Shown here one piece after another: positions 19,025-27,791 of a DNA stretch of 64,000 nucleotides (positions within the stretch are counted from its first letter, which is position 1; every line of letters starts with the position of its first letter). The position numbers and the translations under genes were made by a program. This stretch comes from JANQIO01 sp965601975 (GTDB lineage Bacteria > Pseudomonadota > Gammaproteobacteria > Pseudomonadales > Halieaceae). A model generated the notes under the pieces. That model had not been told where the DNA came from and did no database searches. It saw only the letters and a program-made list of their open reading frames with translations. The DNA lies in NCBI GenBank assembly GCA_965601975.1, contig OZ271856.1, positions 1,736,001 to 1,800,000 of the forward strand, in the 5' to 3' direction.

Positions 19025-19044
19025 TGGTATCCGATTGAATACCA
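19025..19044. promoter_or_regulatory. probable operator of the XRE/nucleotidyltransferase pair
   Basis: TGGTAT (19025-19030) and ATACCA (19039-19044) form a perfect inverted repeat around 8 bases, ending 18 bases before the ATG of the XRE-type gene. Palindromes in this position usually bind the HTH partner of such two-gene units. Confidence 0.5.
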
Positions 19045-19062
19045 TGCTACGGTGTCAATGTT

Positions 19063-19404
19063 ATGAAAGATGACGCAACAACAATTACCCGCCTGGCAGG
19101 CACGCTGCGTGCTGCCCGCGAACGGGCAGGACTTTCTCTGAGGGAGCTGGCGACGCGAGCCGGGACATCGCATTCCACGCTGCTCGCCTACGAACAGGGG
19201 AAAAAGGTACCCTCCGTTGCCACCTTTGTGCGGATTCTAGACGCCTGTGACATGGCGGTAGACTTTCAGCTCTCTCCCCGCATCAGAGAGCGCGACGGCA
19301 TCCCCCGGGGAGAGGAACTGCAGGCAGTATTGGATCTGGCTGATCAGTTTCCGGTTCGCGTCAGGCGCCGAATGGACCTGCCAAAATTCGGTCGCCCGGT
19401 GTGA
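19063..19404 (+). CDS. XRE-family HTH regulator, likely antitoxin partner
   Basis: 113 residues. Residues 10-66 are a classical helix-turn-helix of the Cro/C1 type (LRAARERAGLSLRELATRAG, then SHSTLLAYEQGKKVPSVATF). The C-terminal 45 residues are charged. Its last 4 bases overlap the start of a nucleotidyltransferase-like gene (GTGA), a coupling typical of antitoxin-toxin or AbiE-like units. Autoregulation through the palindrome at 19025-19044 is likely but inferred. Confidence 0.78.
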   Translation: MKDDATTITRLAGTLRAARERAGLSLRELATRAGTSHSTLLAYEQGKKVPSVATFVRILDACDMAVDFQLSPRIRERDGIPRGEELQAVLDLADQFPVRVRRRMDLPKFGRPV

Positions 19405-19943
19405 ACCTTCCAGACAAGATCATTGCGGTACACGAAGCGTTATCTTCCGCAGAGTTGCATCACGCCTTCGGCGGCGCACTGGCGTTGGCATGGTGCACAG
19501 GGCGTGCTCGCGGCACCATCGGTATCGATATCAACGTATTCGTCGAGGTAGCGAACTGTGAGGCTGTCTTTGCGGCATTGCCGCCAGAGATCGAATCAGG
19601 TGCCGCGGAGCTCAAGATCTTAAGGAGAGACGGCCAGGTACGACTCTGGTGGGACAAGACACCGGTGGACGTATTCCTGAACACCACGGACTTTCATCAG
19701 CAGGCGGCCACGCGTGTTCGTTGGGAACGATTCATGGACCAACAGGTACCCTTTCTGTCCTGCCAAGATCTTGCCGTGTTCAAGGCTTTCTTCAACCGCA
19801 CCAAGGACTGGGCCGACCTGGAAGAGATGTTCGCTGCGGGTACCCTGGACGTCGGCCGCGTCATCGGTGAGATCGCTGACATGCTCGGCGGAGACGACGA
19901 GCGTGTTGGCCGGCTGACCCAGTTACCCGCGCAACAAAGCTGA
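19401..19943 (+). CDS. nucleotidyltransferase-fold protein, putative toxin partner
   Basis: 180 residues from the GTG at 19401. The segment HAFGGALALAWCTGRARGTI followed by GIDINVFV matches the GG...DxD core of minimal nucleotidyltransferases of the AbiEii/MenT type: the GG pair is at 24-25. The usual first metal-binding Asp appears as Gly41 (GGT codon) with Asp43 retained, so activity may be reduced. The paired HTH gene suggests a type IV-like or MenAT-like toxin-antitoxin unit. Assignment of the fold is by motif only. Confidence 0.6.
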   Translation: MNLPDKIIAVHEALSSAELHHAFGGALALAWCTGRARGTIGIDINVFVEVANCEAVFAALPPEIESGAAELKILRRDGQVRLWWDKTPVDVFLNTTDFHQQAATRVRWERFMDQQVPFLSCQDLAVFKAFFNRTKDWADLEEMFAAGTLDVGRVIGEIADMLGGDDERVGRLTQLPAQQS

Positions 19944-19978
19944 GCCAGGACGCCTCTATCAGCCCTGATCAGGTGAGA

Positions 19979-21148
19979 CTATTCCAGTTCGAAGGTCAGA
20001 CCGGCGTGGTCCACCAGTCGTTTGACCAGCTTTTGCCCCATGGCGGGCGCGCTGGTGTAGATGCCGCCGGGCAGGTCGGGGCAGTCCTCGATCAGGCAGA
20101 CTGCACTCTCGGCCAGCATCTTGCTGGTGGAGCCGTAGCCCGGGTCCATATCGCCGGTGACACCGGCGCGAATCTCCTGGCCGTCGGCAGTCGTGCCCAC
20201 GAACAGCACGTCGTAGTTGCCGGCTTCGCGCGATTCCCGTGAGGGACCTTCACCCGGTGCAGGCACATCGTCGCCTTCCAGCGGGTTTACTGACGCCACC
20301 ATTTCCGCCACGGCTTTGCCTTCGTCGCCGGGGCCGGTGAGCATCATCTCGTCGTACTGGAAGTCTTCGCCGTAGGGGTGGCCCATCAGCGCGTTGGAGC
20401 GGTGCACGTTCTTGGTATTGATGGCGGCCATGATGAACGGTGCCACCCACTGTCCAAGCACTTCATCTTCATAGGGCTTGTTGTCGACCGGCTGGTCCGG
20501 GCCCTGGAAGCCGTTGGCCAGGCAGAACGGGTTGATCAGCACATTGAACAGCTCGGGCTCCTTGCCGATTCGCTCCATGGTGGCGCCAAGCGACGCCGCC
20601 GTGCCGCCGGAGAATTCCCCGTTCATGGCCCGAACCCGCCCGCGTACGCGGGGGCAGGTGGCACCGAACTTCTCCTTGGCCGCGTCCTGCAGGAACAGCA
20701 CGCCCAGGTCGAAGGGGATGGAGTCGAAGCCACAGCTATGGACGATGCGCGCACCGCTGGCTGCAGCAGCATCGTGGTAGGTGTTGATCATGTCGTGCAT
20801 CCACAGCGGTTCGCCGGACAGGTCGACATAGTCGGTGCCCAGCTCGGCACAGGCGGCCACGATATCGGAGCCGTAGAGCTGGTAGGGGCCCACGGTAGTG
20901 ATAATGCAGCGCGCGTTTCCGACCATCTCACGCACCGAAGCGGCGTCGCCCGAGTCGGCCACTACCAGCGGTGTGTCCGCCGGGGCGCCGATTTCATCGC
21001 GCACGCTGGCCAGCTTGTCGGCGCTACGGCCCGCCATCGCCCAGCGCAGGCCGTGGCCGCTCTTGGCAATCATGTATTCCGCTACCAGCCGCCCGGTAAA
21101 CCCGGTGGCCCCGTAGATCACTATGTCGAATTCTCTGGCGTCGCTCAT
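19979..21148 (-). CDS. saccharopine dehydrogenase-like / trans-acting enoyl reductase family protein
   Basis: 389 residues. The N-terminus IVIYGATGFTGRLVAEYM is the NAD(P) Rossmann loop of the saccharopine dehydrogenase/trans-enoyl reductase superfamily, with AGRSADKL after the second strand and the conserved DSGDAASVREMVGNARCIIT, TVGPYQLYG and YVDLSGEPLWM. SCGFDSIPFDLGV is the other family hallmark. Relatives reduce polyketide-derived lipids or act on unknown carbonyls. Divergent from the TetR gene with a palindromic operator candidate between them, which suggests regulation by TetR. Confidence 0.82.
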   Translation of the reverse strand: MSDAREFDIVIYGATGFTGRLVAEYMIAKSGHGLRWAMAGRSADKLASVRDEIGAPADTPLVVADSGDAASVREMVGNARCIITTVGPYQLYGSDIVAACAELGTDYVDLSGEPLWMHDMINTYHDAAAASGARIVHSCGFDSIPFDLGVLFLQDAAKEKFGATCPRVRGRVRAMNGEFSGGTAASLGATMERIGKEPELFNVLINPFCLANGFQGPDQPVDNKPYEDEVLGQWVAPFIMAAINTKNVHRSNALMGHPYGEDFQYDEMMLTGPGDEGKAVAEMVASVNPLEGDDVPAPGEGPSRESREAGNYDVLFVGTTADGQEIRAGVTGDMDPGYGSTSKMLAESAVCLIEDCPDLPGGIYTSAPAMGQKLVKRLVDHAGLTFELE

Positions 21149-21260
21149 GGCATGCTCTCTGCTGCAGTGTTGAATTGGGTTTGGATACGGGTAGGCCCCG
21201 CGGCCGGGTCACAGAGCATAGCGCATTCAGGCTGCAAACGGTGGCTCTTTGTGGCTGATC

Positions 21261-21287
21261 TGGCATAATATTGCAGTATTAATGCCA
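21261..21287. promoter_or_regulatory. TetR operator candidate, site A
   Basis: TGGCAT (21261-21266) and ATGCCA (21282-21287) face each other around an AT-rich centre that is itself largely symmetric (AATATTGCAGTATTA). It lies in the divergent region between the reductase at 21148 and the TetR start at 21322. Related TGNCATA elements occur at 24451, 26271 and 27709. Confidence 0.55.
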
Positions 21288-21321
21288 TAACATTTGGCTG
21301 ACCAGACTTGTTGGAGTCACC

Positions 21322-21912
21322 ATGTCAAAGTCATCGAAGGTTGAAGCGGTAGACGGCCGCCGCGCGCGCAGTGAGCGCAGTCGACAGGCCATTGTCGACG
21401 CCGGGATCGAACTCATGGAGAGTGGCGTGCTGGTACCTGTCGCACAGCAGATCTCGGACAAGGCGGGAGTGGGTATACGAACCTTCTTCCGCCATTTCGA
21501 GGACATGGAGTCGTTCTTCGTCGCCATCGACGACCAGATGCGGGATTCCTATGAGGCTGTGTTCCTGGGAGGCGACCGCGAAGGGACACTGGAGAAACGA
21601 CTCGAGCACGCTGTCGAGCATCATGCCAACGCCTACGAAAGTGTCACACCCGTTATTCTGGCCAGCAAGGCCCAGCTCTGGCGCTCGGAAGTCGTAAGGA
21701 AAAACTATGCCAGGAGTCAACGAGGACTCAGGAAGGACTTGAACAACTGGATGCCCGAGTTGGAAAAGTTGACCAAGGACAAGCGGGAAGCAGTCGATGC
21801 GATTGCGTCCTTCGAAATGTGGCATCGCCTGCGCGAACAGCAGGGACTTTCTAAAAAGGCCAGTATCGATATTGTCGCCAACTTGCTGAAAAGCCTGGTG
21901 CTGCCAGATTAA
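21322..21912 (+). CDS. TetR-family transcriptional regulator
   Basis: 196 residues, the usual TetR length. Residues 15-65 give the HTH: RSRQAIVDAGIELMESGVLV, ISDKAGVGIRTFFRHFEDME, with the TFFRHF recognition segment typical of the family. The rest is all-helical ligand-binding and dimerisation domain without a recognised subfamily. It is divergent from the enoyl-reductase-like gene and followed 16 bases later by the DsbA-like gene. Four similar AT-rich elements in this cluster could be its operators; that is inference. Confidence 0.88.
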   Translation: MSKSSKVEAVDGRRARSERSRQAIVDAGIELMESGVLVPVAQQISDKAGVGIRTFFRHFEDMESFFVAIDDQMRDSYEAVFLGGDREGTLEKRLEHAVEHHANAYESVTPVILASKAQLWRSEVVRKNYARSQRGLRKDLNNWMPELEKLTKDKREAVDAIASFEMWHRLREQQGLSKKASIDIVANLLKSLVLPD

Positions 21913-21927
21913 TCTGCGAGCCCGATC

Positions 21928-23298
21928 ATGACAGAACAATTCAAGGAGCAGGGTGGCGCGGCCACCATGGACCCCAGCTGGTTTCGTCGCTGGTTCACCT
22001 CGAAATTTGTGACCACGGTTGTCCAGCCAGGGCGGCTGGACAAAAAGCGCGCGGCAGCTGAAAAAAAGCGCATCAAGCAGAAGGCTCCCCATCGCGTGGA
22101 GTATTTCCACCAGGTCGACGACGGCTACAGCCACCTGGCCGCCCAGTTGCTGGAATCCCTGGCGGCCCGCTACGACGTCGAACTCGAGTACCACCTGGTG
22201 CACTGTGCGGAAGGGGCGAATACACCGGAGCCCGAGCTGCTGTCGCGGCTGTCCCGCTACGACGCCTTCTGTGTCGCCCCGGAGTACGGTCTCGAGTTTC
22301 CCCAACACGAAGCTGCCCCCAATCCCGACCTGGTCAGCAAGGCCGAGGCCATCCTCGCGGCGCAGGGTTCTGGGTCATTCGCCGCGGCTGCTGTGCGTGT
22401 CGGACAGGCCCTGTGGGCGGACAATCATAATGCGATGGAAGCGCTGGCCCAGGAATTCGGGACAGCCTCGGCGGCGGAAACGCGTCAGCGCCACGCCGTC
22501 GGCGACGCGCGGCGGGCTGAACTGAAGCACTATTCCGCGGCCATGTTCTACTACGCCGGCGAGTGGTACTGGGGTGTCGATCGCCTGTATCACCTCGAGA
22601 AGCGCCTGGCGGCACTGGGCGTGGATCGACAGACGGGTCAAGCCCTGTTGGCGCCTCGCCCTGAAATCGAAGTCGGCGAGATCAGGGACACCGGTACCCT
22701 GACCCTGGAAGTCTTTGCCTCGCTGCGCAGCCCCTATACGGCGATCGCATTTGATCGCGCGGTGAAGCTGGCCAGGGACACCGGCGTGAAGCTGTCCGTG
22801 CGCCCGGTGCTACCCATGGTGATGCGCGGGGTGCCCGCCACCCAGGAGAAGGGCTTCTACGTTTTCACGGATACCGCCCGGGAAGCCCGCGAAGCCGGCG
22901 TGCCCTTCGGCAATTTCTTCGACCCCATCGGGGAACCCGCGCGGCGCGCGTATTCAATTTACCCCTGGGCGGAAGAGCAGGGGAAGGGCGTTGAACTGAT
23001 CAGCAGCTTTCTGCGCCACGCCTTCGTCGAGGGGGTGAACACCCTCAAAGACAGCGGACGGCGCCAGGTGGTGGAGGCTGCCGGGCTTGACTGGGAGGAA
23101 GCCCGCAAGCAGCTGGGCAAACCCGGCTGGGAAGCCATTCTGGAAGAGAACCGCCTGGCCATGTATGACGCAGGCCTGTGGGGCGTGCCCAGCTTCAGGT
23201 TGCTGAATGCATCGGGCGAGTCCTTGCTCGCCCTCTGGGGCCAGGATCGGCTGTGGCTGTTTGCGCGGGAAATCCAGCGCCAGCTACAGCGGCGTTAG
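21928..23298 (+). CDS. tandem DsbA/HCCA-isomerase-like thioredoxin-fold protein
   Basis: 456 residues. The protein has two halves of the DsbA-like 2-hydroxychromene-2-carboxylate isomerase (kappa GST) type: the first from about 50 (HRVEYFHQVDDGYSHLAAQL), the second from about 260 (LTLEVFASLRSPYTAIAFDR) with GVPSFRLLNASGESLLALWG near the C-terminus, the cis-Pro region. Neither half has a CxxC pair, so it is a GST/isomerase-like rather than disulfide enzyme. It probably acts on aromatic or conjugated substrates with glutathione, in keeping with the GST genes downstream. Confidence 0.7.
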   Translation: MTEQFKEQGGAATMDPSWFRRWFTSKFVTTVVQPGRLDKKRAAAEKKRIKQKAPHRVEYFHQVDDGYSHLAAQLLESLAARYDVELEYHLVHCAEGANTPEPELLSRLSRYDAFCVAPEYGLEFPQHEAAPNPDLVSKAEAILAAQGSGSFAAAAVRVGQALWADNHNAMEALAQEFGTASAAETRQRHAVGDARRAELKHYSAAMFYYAGEWYWGVDRLYHLEKRLAALGVDRQTGQALLAPRPEIEVGEIRDTGTLTLEVFASLRSPYTAIAFDRAVKLARDTGVKLSVRPVLPMVMRGVPATQEKGFYVFTDTAREAREAGVPFGNFFDPIGEPARRAYSIYPWAEEQGKGVELISSFLRHAFVEGVNTLKDSGRRQVVEAAGLDWEEARKQLGKPGWEAILEENRLAMYDAGLWGVPSFRLLNASGESLLALWGQDRLWLFAREIQRQLQRR

Positions 23299-23302
23299 CG
23301 CG

Positions 23303-24379
23303 CTATCGGCGCAGTCCGTCACTGGTTTGAATGATCTCGTCCGATCCTGCCGGTAGCGAGAACGCCACCCCATCCACGCCAATCGTGTAGTCCGGGAAAA
23401 TGTCTTCGGCGCCATTGAGAAATAGCAGGTCCTGACCCGGAATAATCAGCGGTGGCACAATGTGGTAGTAGAGCAGGTGGCCAACCCCGGCATCGCGGGC
23501 AGTCTCCGCCGCCCCAACCGGACTGGCGTGGTAGTCGAGGATGTCGTGGGTGATCTTCTCCAGGATCGGGTTGCCCATCTTGCTGGCGGCCGCATTCATC
23601 ATCATGACAAGGTTGGGCGCCAGGGCCTCGTGCACCAGCAGGTCGATCCCTTCTGAGAACTGCCGGATATTTTCCATTTTCACGGTGTCGCCCGTGATGA
23701 GCAGCGTTCGTCCCTTGTAGCTGAATCGGTAGCCTACTGCCGGATCTACCGGTGTGTGGTCGACCGCCAGTGCCTCGACCTTCAAACCTTCCCCTTCATA
23801 GACCGTCGCCAGCTCACCCAAGGCCGGCTTGGCAAAGGGCATGGCCTGGAGTCCCGCTCCGCTCATAGGGGCGACGGTGTCACCGTGGTGCTCATGGCGG
23901 TACACGAAGTCCTGGGCATAGGCTTCATTGAATCCCGCCACCACCCGTTCAACGCCCTCGGGACCGTACACCGGCAGTGGGCTGGTATTGTCGCCGGCGG
24001 CCCAGCGCAGGGTTCCCGTTTCGCCCAGTCCGTCGATGTGGTCGGAGTGGAAATGAGTCAGGAAGACGCCCTGGAGGTTGCCGGCCTGGAAGCCCATGCG
24101 GCCGAGGTTGCGAATGCCGTCGGTGCCGGCGTCCACGAGAAACAGTTGTTTACCGGCCACAACGGCCACGCAGGGGCCTGATGCTTTGGGAGCGGGCAGT
24201 GGGCCACCGGCACCGCACAGAGCCAGGTGAAGGCCATCCTCCAGGGTTGCCACCCGGTCGGCTCCCAGCCGAACCTCCAACCCCTTCTCCATCAGGCGAG
24301 CGGCGATGCCTGCACGCTGGGTCCAGGCAATGACGCCGATGACAAGAACGATGCCAAAAAGTGTAAGCACTTTCTTCAT
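23303..24379 (-). CDS. membrane-anchored MBL-fold hydrolase
   Basis: 358 residues from the ATG at 24377-24379, which is 6 bases after AGGAGG; an upstream start is less likely. MKKVLTLFGIVLVIGVIAWT is an uncleaved anchor or signal peptide. The metallo-beta-lactamase core motif is FLTHFHSDHIDG, with a later HTPVDPAVGYRF, ITGDT (Asp ligand) and YYHIVPP (His). This resembles exported RNase Z/arylsulfatase-like MBL hydrolases. It is divergent from the sulfatase gene, suggesting joint use on a sulfated or esterified substrate. Confidence 0.82.
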   Translation of the reverse strand: MKKVLTLFGIVLVIGVIAWTQRAGIAARLMEKGLEVRLGADRVATLEDGLHLALCGAGGPLPAPKASGPCVAVVAGKQLFLVDAGTDGIRNLGRMGFQAGNLQGVFLTHFHSDHIDGLGETGTLRWAAGDNTSPLPVYGPEGVERVVAGFNEAYAQDFVYRHEHHGDTVAPMSGAGLQAMPFAKPALGELATVYEGEGLKVEALAVDHTPVDPAVGYRFSYKGRTLLITGDTVKMENIRQFSEGIDLLVHEALAPNLVMMMNAAASKMGNPILEKITHDILDYHASPVGAAETARDAGVGHLLYYHIVPPLIIPGQDLLFLNGAEDIFPDYTIGVDGVAFSLPAGSDEIIQTSDGLRR

Positions 24380-24450
24380 GGAGGGCCTCCTGGTCATGCG
24401 ACGAAGTCGCGGGCATGACGGTTTGGTAATTATTGTAATGTCACAACTAG

Positions 24451-24468
24451 TGCCATAATATTATGACA
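24451..24468. promoter_or_regulatory. TetR operator candidate, site B
   Basis: TGCCATAATATTATGACA is an 18-base near-perfect palindrome (one mismatched pair). It lies in the divergent promoter region between the MBL hydrolase (-) and the arylsulfatase (+), and shares the TGNCATA/TATGNCA half-site with sites A, C and D. Confidence 0.55.
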
Positions 24469-24565
24469 ATGAGTTGACTGACGCCAGTGTCGCGTAAGCG
24501 GCGCTCGTTTCCAATACATTGACCCGATTTGCCCAAACTCTGTAAGACCGAGAGGCCGCAACCTG

Positions 24566-26245
24566 ATGAAGAAATTCCTGCTTTCTCTGCTGGTGATTCT
24601 ACTGGTCGGCGGTCTATTTGCCTGGACCCAGTGCGCGGACATCATCCTGGCGCTGGTGAAATACAAGTCCAGCCAGAGGTATGCGGATATCCCACCCACG
24701 CGCGAAATACCCTGGCAGTTCGGGCCCGCGGGACCCGTGGTCGGCGCGGGAGAGCAGCCGCCCAATATCATCCTGATTGTGGCCGATGACCTGGGTTACA
24801 ACGATATTTCCACCTTCGGCGGTGGCGTCGACGAAACCTTCAAGACACCGAGCATTGATCGCCTCGCGGCAGAAGGCGCCGTGTTTACCCAGTCCTATTC
24901 CGGTGCCAGCACCTGCGCGCCCTCGCGGGCGATGATGATGACGGGAAGATACCCCACCCGTACGGGATTCGAGTTTACGCCCACTCCCGGCGGCATGATG
25001 AAGGCCGTGACCACGGTGGGCGCGGCGCTGGGACAGAACGACCCGCCTACCTTCTATGACGAGGCGACGGAGGCCAGCCAGCCGCCTTACGAGCTGAAAG
25101 GCCTGCCGGCCTCTGAAGTCACGATTGCGGAGGCTCTCAGGGAACGGGGTTACTACACGGCGCATATCGGCAAATGGCACCTGGGGCGCGAGAACGGCAT
25201 GGCCCCTCACGAGCAGGGTTTTGCCGATAGCCTGCTGATGCAGAGCGGTCTCTACCTGCCTGAAGACCACTCGGATGTGGTCAATGCCAAGTTACCTTTT
25301 GATCCAATCGACAGGTTTCTGTGGGCTGGAATGGGTTACTCGGCCTCGTACAATTCCGGTGACATGGACTTGTTCAAACCTGGTGGCTACCTGACCGATT
25401 ACTGGACCGATGAGTCGATCAAGGTCATCAAGGCCAACAAGCACCGCCCCTTCTTCCTCTACCTGGCCCACTGGGGCCCGCACACCCCGTTGCAGGCCAC
25501 GCGCGAGGACTACGAGGCAGTGGGCGACATCCAGCCTCACCGGAAGCGTGTCTATGCCGCGATGATCCGGGCCGTGGATCGCAGTGTGGGTCGGGTCCTG
25601 GATACTCTCGAAGAGGAAGGTATTGCTGACAACACGGTGGTGATCTTTACCAGCGACAACGGTGGTGCCGGTTACATCGGCCTGCCGGATGTGAACAGCC
25701 CGTTCCGGGGTTGGAAGATCACCATGTTCGAAGGCGGGCTGCGAGTACCCATGTTCATCAAGTGGCCGGCCAGGATCGAAGCCGGAACCACGGTGGACAC
25801 TCCGGTGGCCCATATCGATGTGATGCCGACCCTGGCGGCCGCCGCCGGAGCGCCACTCCCGGAAGGCGTTGCCATCGACGGTGAGAATGTCCTGCCGCTG
25901 GCGACGGGAGAGGGGGCCGAAAGCTGGGCCCGCGAAACCCTGTTCTGGCAGAACGGGCACTACCAGGTGGTGCGTCACGGCGACTGGAAGTTGCAGGTCA
26001 ATGATCGGCCCACCGACGGATTGCAGAAGTGGCTCTACAACCTGGCGAAAGACCCGACCGAGCAAAATAATCTGGCGATGAGCCGCCCGGATAAGCTGGC
26101 GGAGTTGAGTGAACTCCTGGCCGCCCACCAGGTCAGCTCACGGGGGCCACTGTTCCCGCCGGTGATCAACACGCCCGTGATGGTGGACAAGACCAAGGCC
26201 GAGAGCTATGTCGAGGGCGACGAGTACGTCTATACATCCAATTAG
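24566..26245 (+). CDS. arylsulfatase (type I, formylglycine-dependent)
   Basis: 559 residues. An N-terminal hydrophobic segment (FLLSLLVILLVGGLFAW) exports or anchors it. Metal-binding IILIVADDLGYND (Asp74, Asp75) is followed by the sulfatase signature CAPSRAMMMTGRYPTRTG, where Cys117 is converted to formylglycine; HIGKWHLG is the second sulfatase signature and FTSDNGG the C-terminal metal site. It should release sulfate from a sulfate ester in the periplasm. Maturation needs a formylglycine-generating enzyme, not seen in this window. Divergent from an MBL hydrolase. Confidence 0.92.
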   Translation: MKKFLLSLLVILLVGGLFAWTQCADIILALVKYKSSQRYADIPPTREIPWQFGPAGPVVGAGEQPPNIILIVADDLGYNDISTFGGGVDETFKTPSIDRLAAEGAVFTQSYSGASTCAPSRAMMMTGRYPTRTGFEFTPTPGGMMKAVTTVGAALGQNDPPTFYDEATEASQPPYELKGLPASEVTIAEALRERGYYTAHIGKWHLGRENGMAPHEQGFADSLLMQSGLYLPEDHSDVVNAKLPFDPIDRFLWAGMGYSASYNSGDMDLFKPGGYLTDYWTDESIKVIKANKHRPFFLYLAHWGPHTPLQATREDYEAVGDIQPHRKRVYAAMIRAVDRSVGRVLDTLEEEGIADNTVVIFTSDNGGAGYIGLPDVNSPFRGWKITMFEGGLRVPMFIKWPARIEAGTTVDTPVAHIDVMPTLAAAAGAPLPEGVAIDGENVLPLATGEGAESWARETLFWQNGHYQVVRHGDWKLQVNDRPTDGLQKWLYNLAKDPTEQNNLAMSRPDKLAELSELLAAHQVSSRGPLFPPVINTPVMVDKTKAESYVEGDEYVYTSN

Positions 26246-26270
26246 TGAGATGACCAGGCTAGCGTGCTCG

Positions 26271-26298
26271 CAATAATATGACGACAACTATGACAATA
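26271..26298. promoter_or_regulatory. TetR operator candidate, site C
   Basis: ATATGAC and CTATGACAATAA appear as two TATGAC copies 12 bases apart, in the short gap upstream of the 26322 gene. The half-site matches those at sites A, B and D, but here the arrangement is direct rather than inverted. Confidence 0.4.
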
Positions 26299-26321
26299 AA
26301 GCGATTTAGGGAAGTCTTTGT

Positions 26322-26951
26322 ATGAGCATCATGATCTGGGCGTCTGCCGCCGTTCTCTATCTAGTATTTCGTTTCTGGTATGACGGTTCAAGAAAGCCAT
26401 TGACGCCCGACGAGATTGAAACTTTCATCGTCCACCTGAAAGAGCGTGCTGAAGAAGGACGCGACGAGCAGGACATTGCCGTCGTCAGGAAGTTCATGGA
26501 AGAAGATGACGGCAGGGAGTTCCTGATGGCCAATCTCGTGGAGTTCAATCCCTCACCGGTGACTCATCCCGATAGCGGGGATAAGCTGTCAGCACAGGCT
26601 CTCCTGCAGGAATACTTCAGGCCGCTTATGAAGACGTTTCTTGGCAGGGCTGGGCATCCGGTACTGATGGGTCGAGCTGTTTGCGGCTACCTGGATGCCT
26701 GGAACACGCCGCCCGATCCGGGTTGGCATGTGGCGGGTTTCATACGTTATCGATCGCGCCGTGACGCCATGCAGGCCACTTTGGCAGATGCATCCTTCCA
26801 GGGCATACACAAGTACAAGGTCGCCGCATTGAGGCAGACATTCGCCTTTCCAACGCAAAATCAGGGCGGACTCTACGCCTCACCGCGCGTGACAGTCGCC
26901 CTCGTTGTGGCGCTCACCGCAGCGCTGTTCAACCTGTTGCTGCTGATCTAG
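26322..26951 (+). CDS. membrane protein with DUF1330-like ferredoxin-fold segment, unknown function
   Basis: 209 residues from ATG 26322, with AGGGAAG upstream. There is one N-terminal hydrophobic segment (IMIWASAAVLYLVFRFW) and one at the C-terminus (VTVALVVALTAALFNLLLLI). The middle (EFLMANLVEFNPSP, then IRYRSRRDAMQATLADASF) resembles dimeric alpha/beta barrel proteins of the DUF1330/EthD kind. No active site can be pointed out. Its promoter region has the shared TGNCATA motif, tying it to the sulfatase/GST cluster. Confidence 0.6.
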   Translation: MSIMIWASAAVLYLVFRFWYDGSRKPLTPDEIETFIVHLKERAEEGRDEQDIAVVRKFMEEDDGREFLMANLVEFNPSPVTHPDSGDKLSAQALLQEYFRPLMKTFLGRAGHPVLMGRAVCGYLDAWNTPPDPGWHVAGFIRYRSRRDAMQATLADASFQGIHKYKVAALRQTFAFPTQNQGGLYASPRVTVALVVALTAALFNLLLLI

Positions 26952-27012
26952 CTCGGTCGTCCCCGGACCTTCAGCCGGGCCCGGCACTCAAGGCGAAGTG
27001 AACTGCCCGACG

Positions 27013-27654
27013 TCAGCCGAGCCCCAGGTTCTTTGCTTCCACGTCCGTCACTGCCTTCACCGCAGGTAACGCTCGAACCCGCGCAATCAGTCCCGCCATG
27101 TTGGGCCAGGTCGCACTGTCGACCTCGTAGCCGGCATAGGCGGCATTGATGAATGGGCTGACGATGGCGAGGTCGGCCATGGTGAATTCCCCGAAAACGA
27201 AGCCGTCGGCCGGAACCTGGCTTTCCAGGTAGTCGAGTTTGGGCGGCAGCTTTTTCTCGATGATGCCGGCTACGACTTCCTCATCCGGTTCCTGCTGGAA
27301 GGCAAAGGGCCGCATGAACCGCTGGAAGAAGATGCCGGCCGCGAGCTCCGCGACGGGGCCGCTGCAAAAGTCGTCGTACCAGTCCGCCATGGCATTCTCC
27401 TTCACATCTTTCGGATACAGCGCAGGCTCCGGGTAGGCGGCTTCCAGGTAGCGGCAGATCACCTTGGAGTCGCCCAGTGTCAGGTCGCCATCCACGATGG
27501 TGGGCACCTTGCCGAGCGGGTTGATCTTGAGATATTCCTTGTCGCCGGAGAACGGCATGGTGGGGACGATTTCGTAGGGTATTTGTTTGATATCCAGGGC
27601 GACAAGCACCTTGCGCACGAAGGGAGAGCCGTGCACGCCGTATACCTTGATCAT
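27013..27654 (-). CDS. glutathione S-transferase
   Basis: 213 residues from ATG 27652-27654, with AGGAG 7 bases upstream. The N-terminal thioredoxin-like domain has VYGVHGSPFVRKVLVALDI, the cis-Pro in GKVPTIVDGD and the glutathione-binding LGDSKVICRYLE (Asp-Ser). The C-terminal helical domain contains FGEFTMADLAIVSPF, with the N-capping box Asp typical of GSTs. It conjugates glutathione to electrophiles; the substrate class is unknown. Divergent from a second GST-like gene. Confidence 0.88.
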   Translation of the reverse strand: MIKVYGVHGSPFVRKVLVALDIKQIPYEIVPTMPFSGDKEYLKINPLGKVPTIVDGDLTLGDSKVICRYLEAAYPEPALYPKDVKENAMADWYDDFCSGPVAELAAGIFFQRFMRPFAFQQEPDEEVVAGIIEKKLPPKLDYLESQVPADGFVFGEFTMADLAIVSPFINAAYAGYEVDSATWPNMAGLIARVRALPAVKAVTDVEAKNLGLG

Positions 27655-27708
27655 TTTTTTCTCCTGCGGGATGGTTGAGGTGAAGGTAGCTTAATGCCTC
27701 AGGTTTTC

Positions 27709-27734
27709 ATAATGGCATTATCTATGTCAATATT
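27709..27734. promoter_or_regulatory. TetR operator candidate, site D
   Basis: ATAATGGCATTAT (near-palindromic) is followed by CTATGTCAATATT, giving two ATGNCA half-sites, in the divergent region between the two GST-type genes. It resembles sites A-C in sequence and in its place between divergent genes. Confidence 0.45.
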
Positions 27735-27791
27735 GCGTGCCCTGACCAAGCAAGTGTCTCCGCACGCAGTACAAGTCAAAGGAGGATTTAA

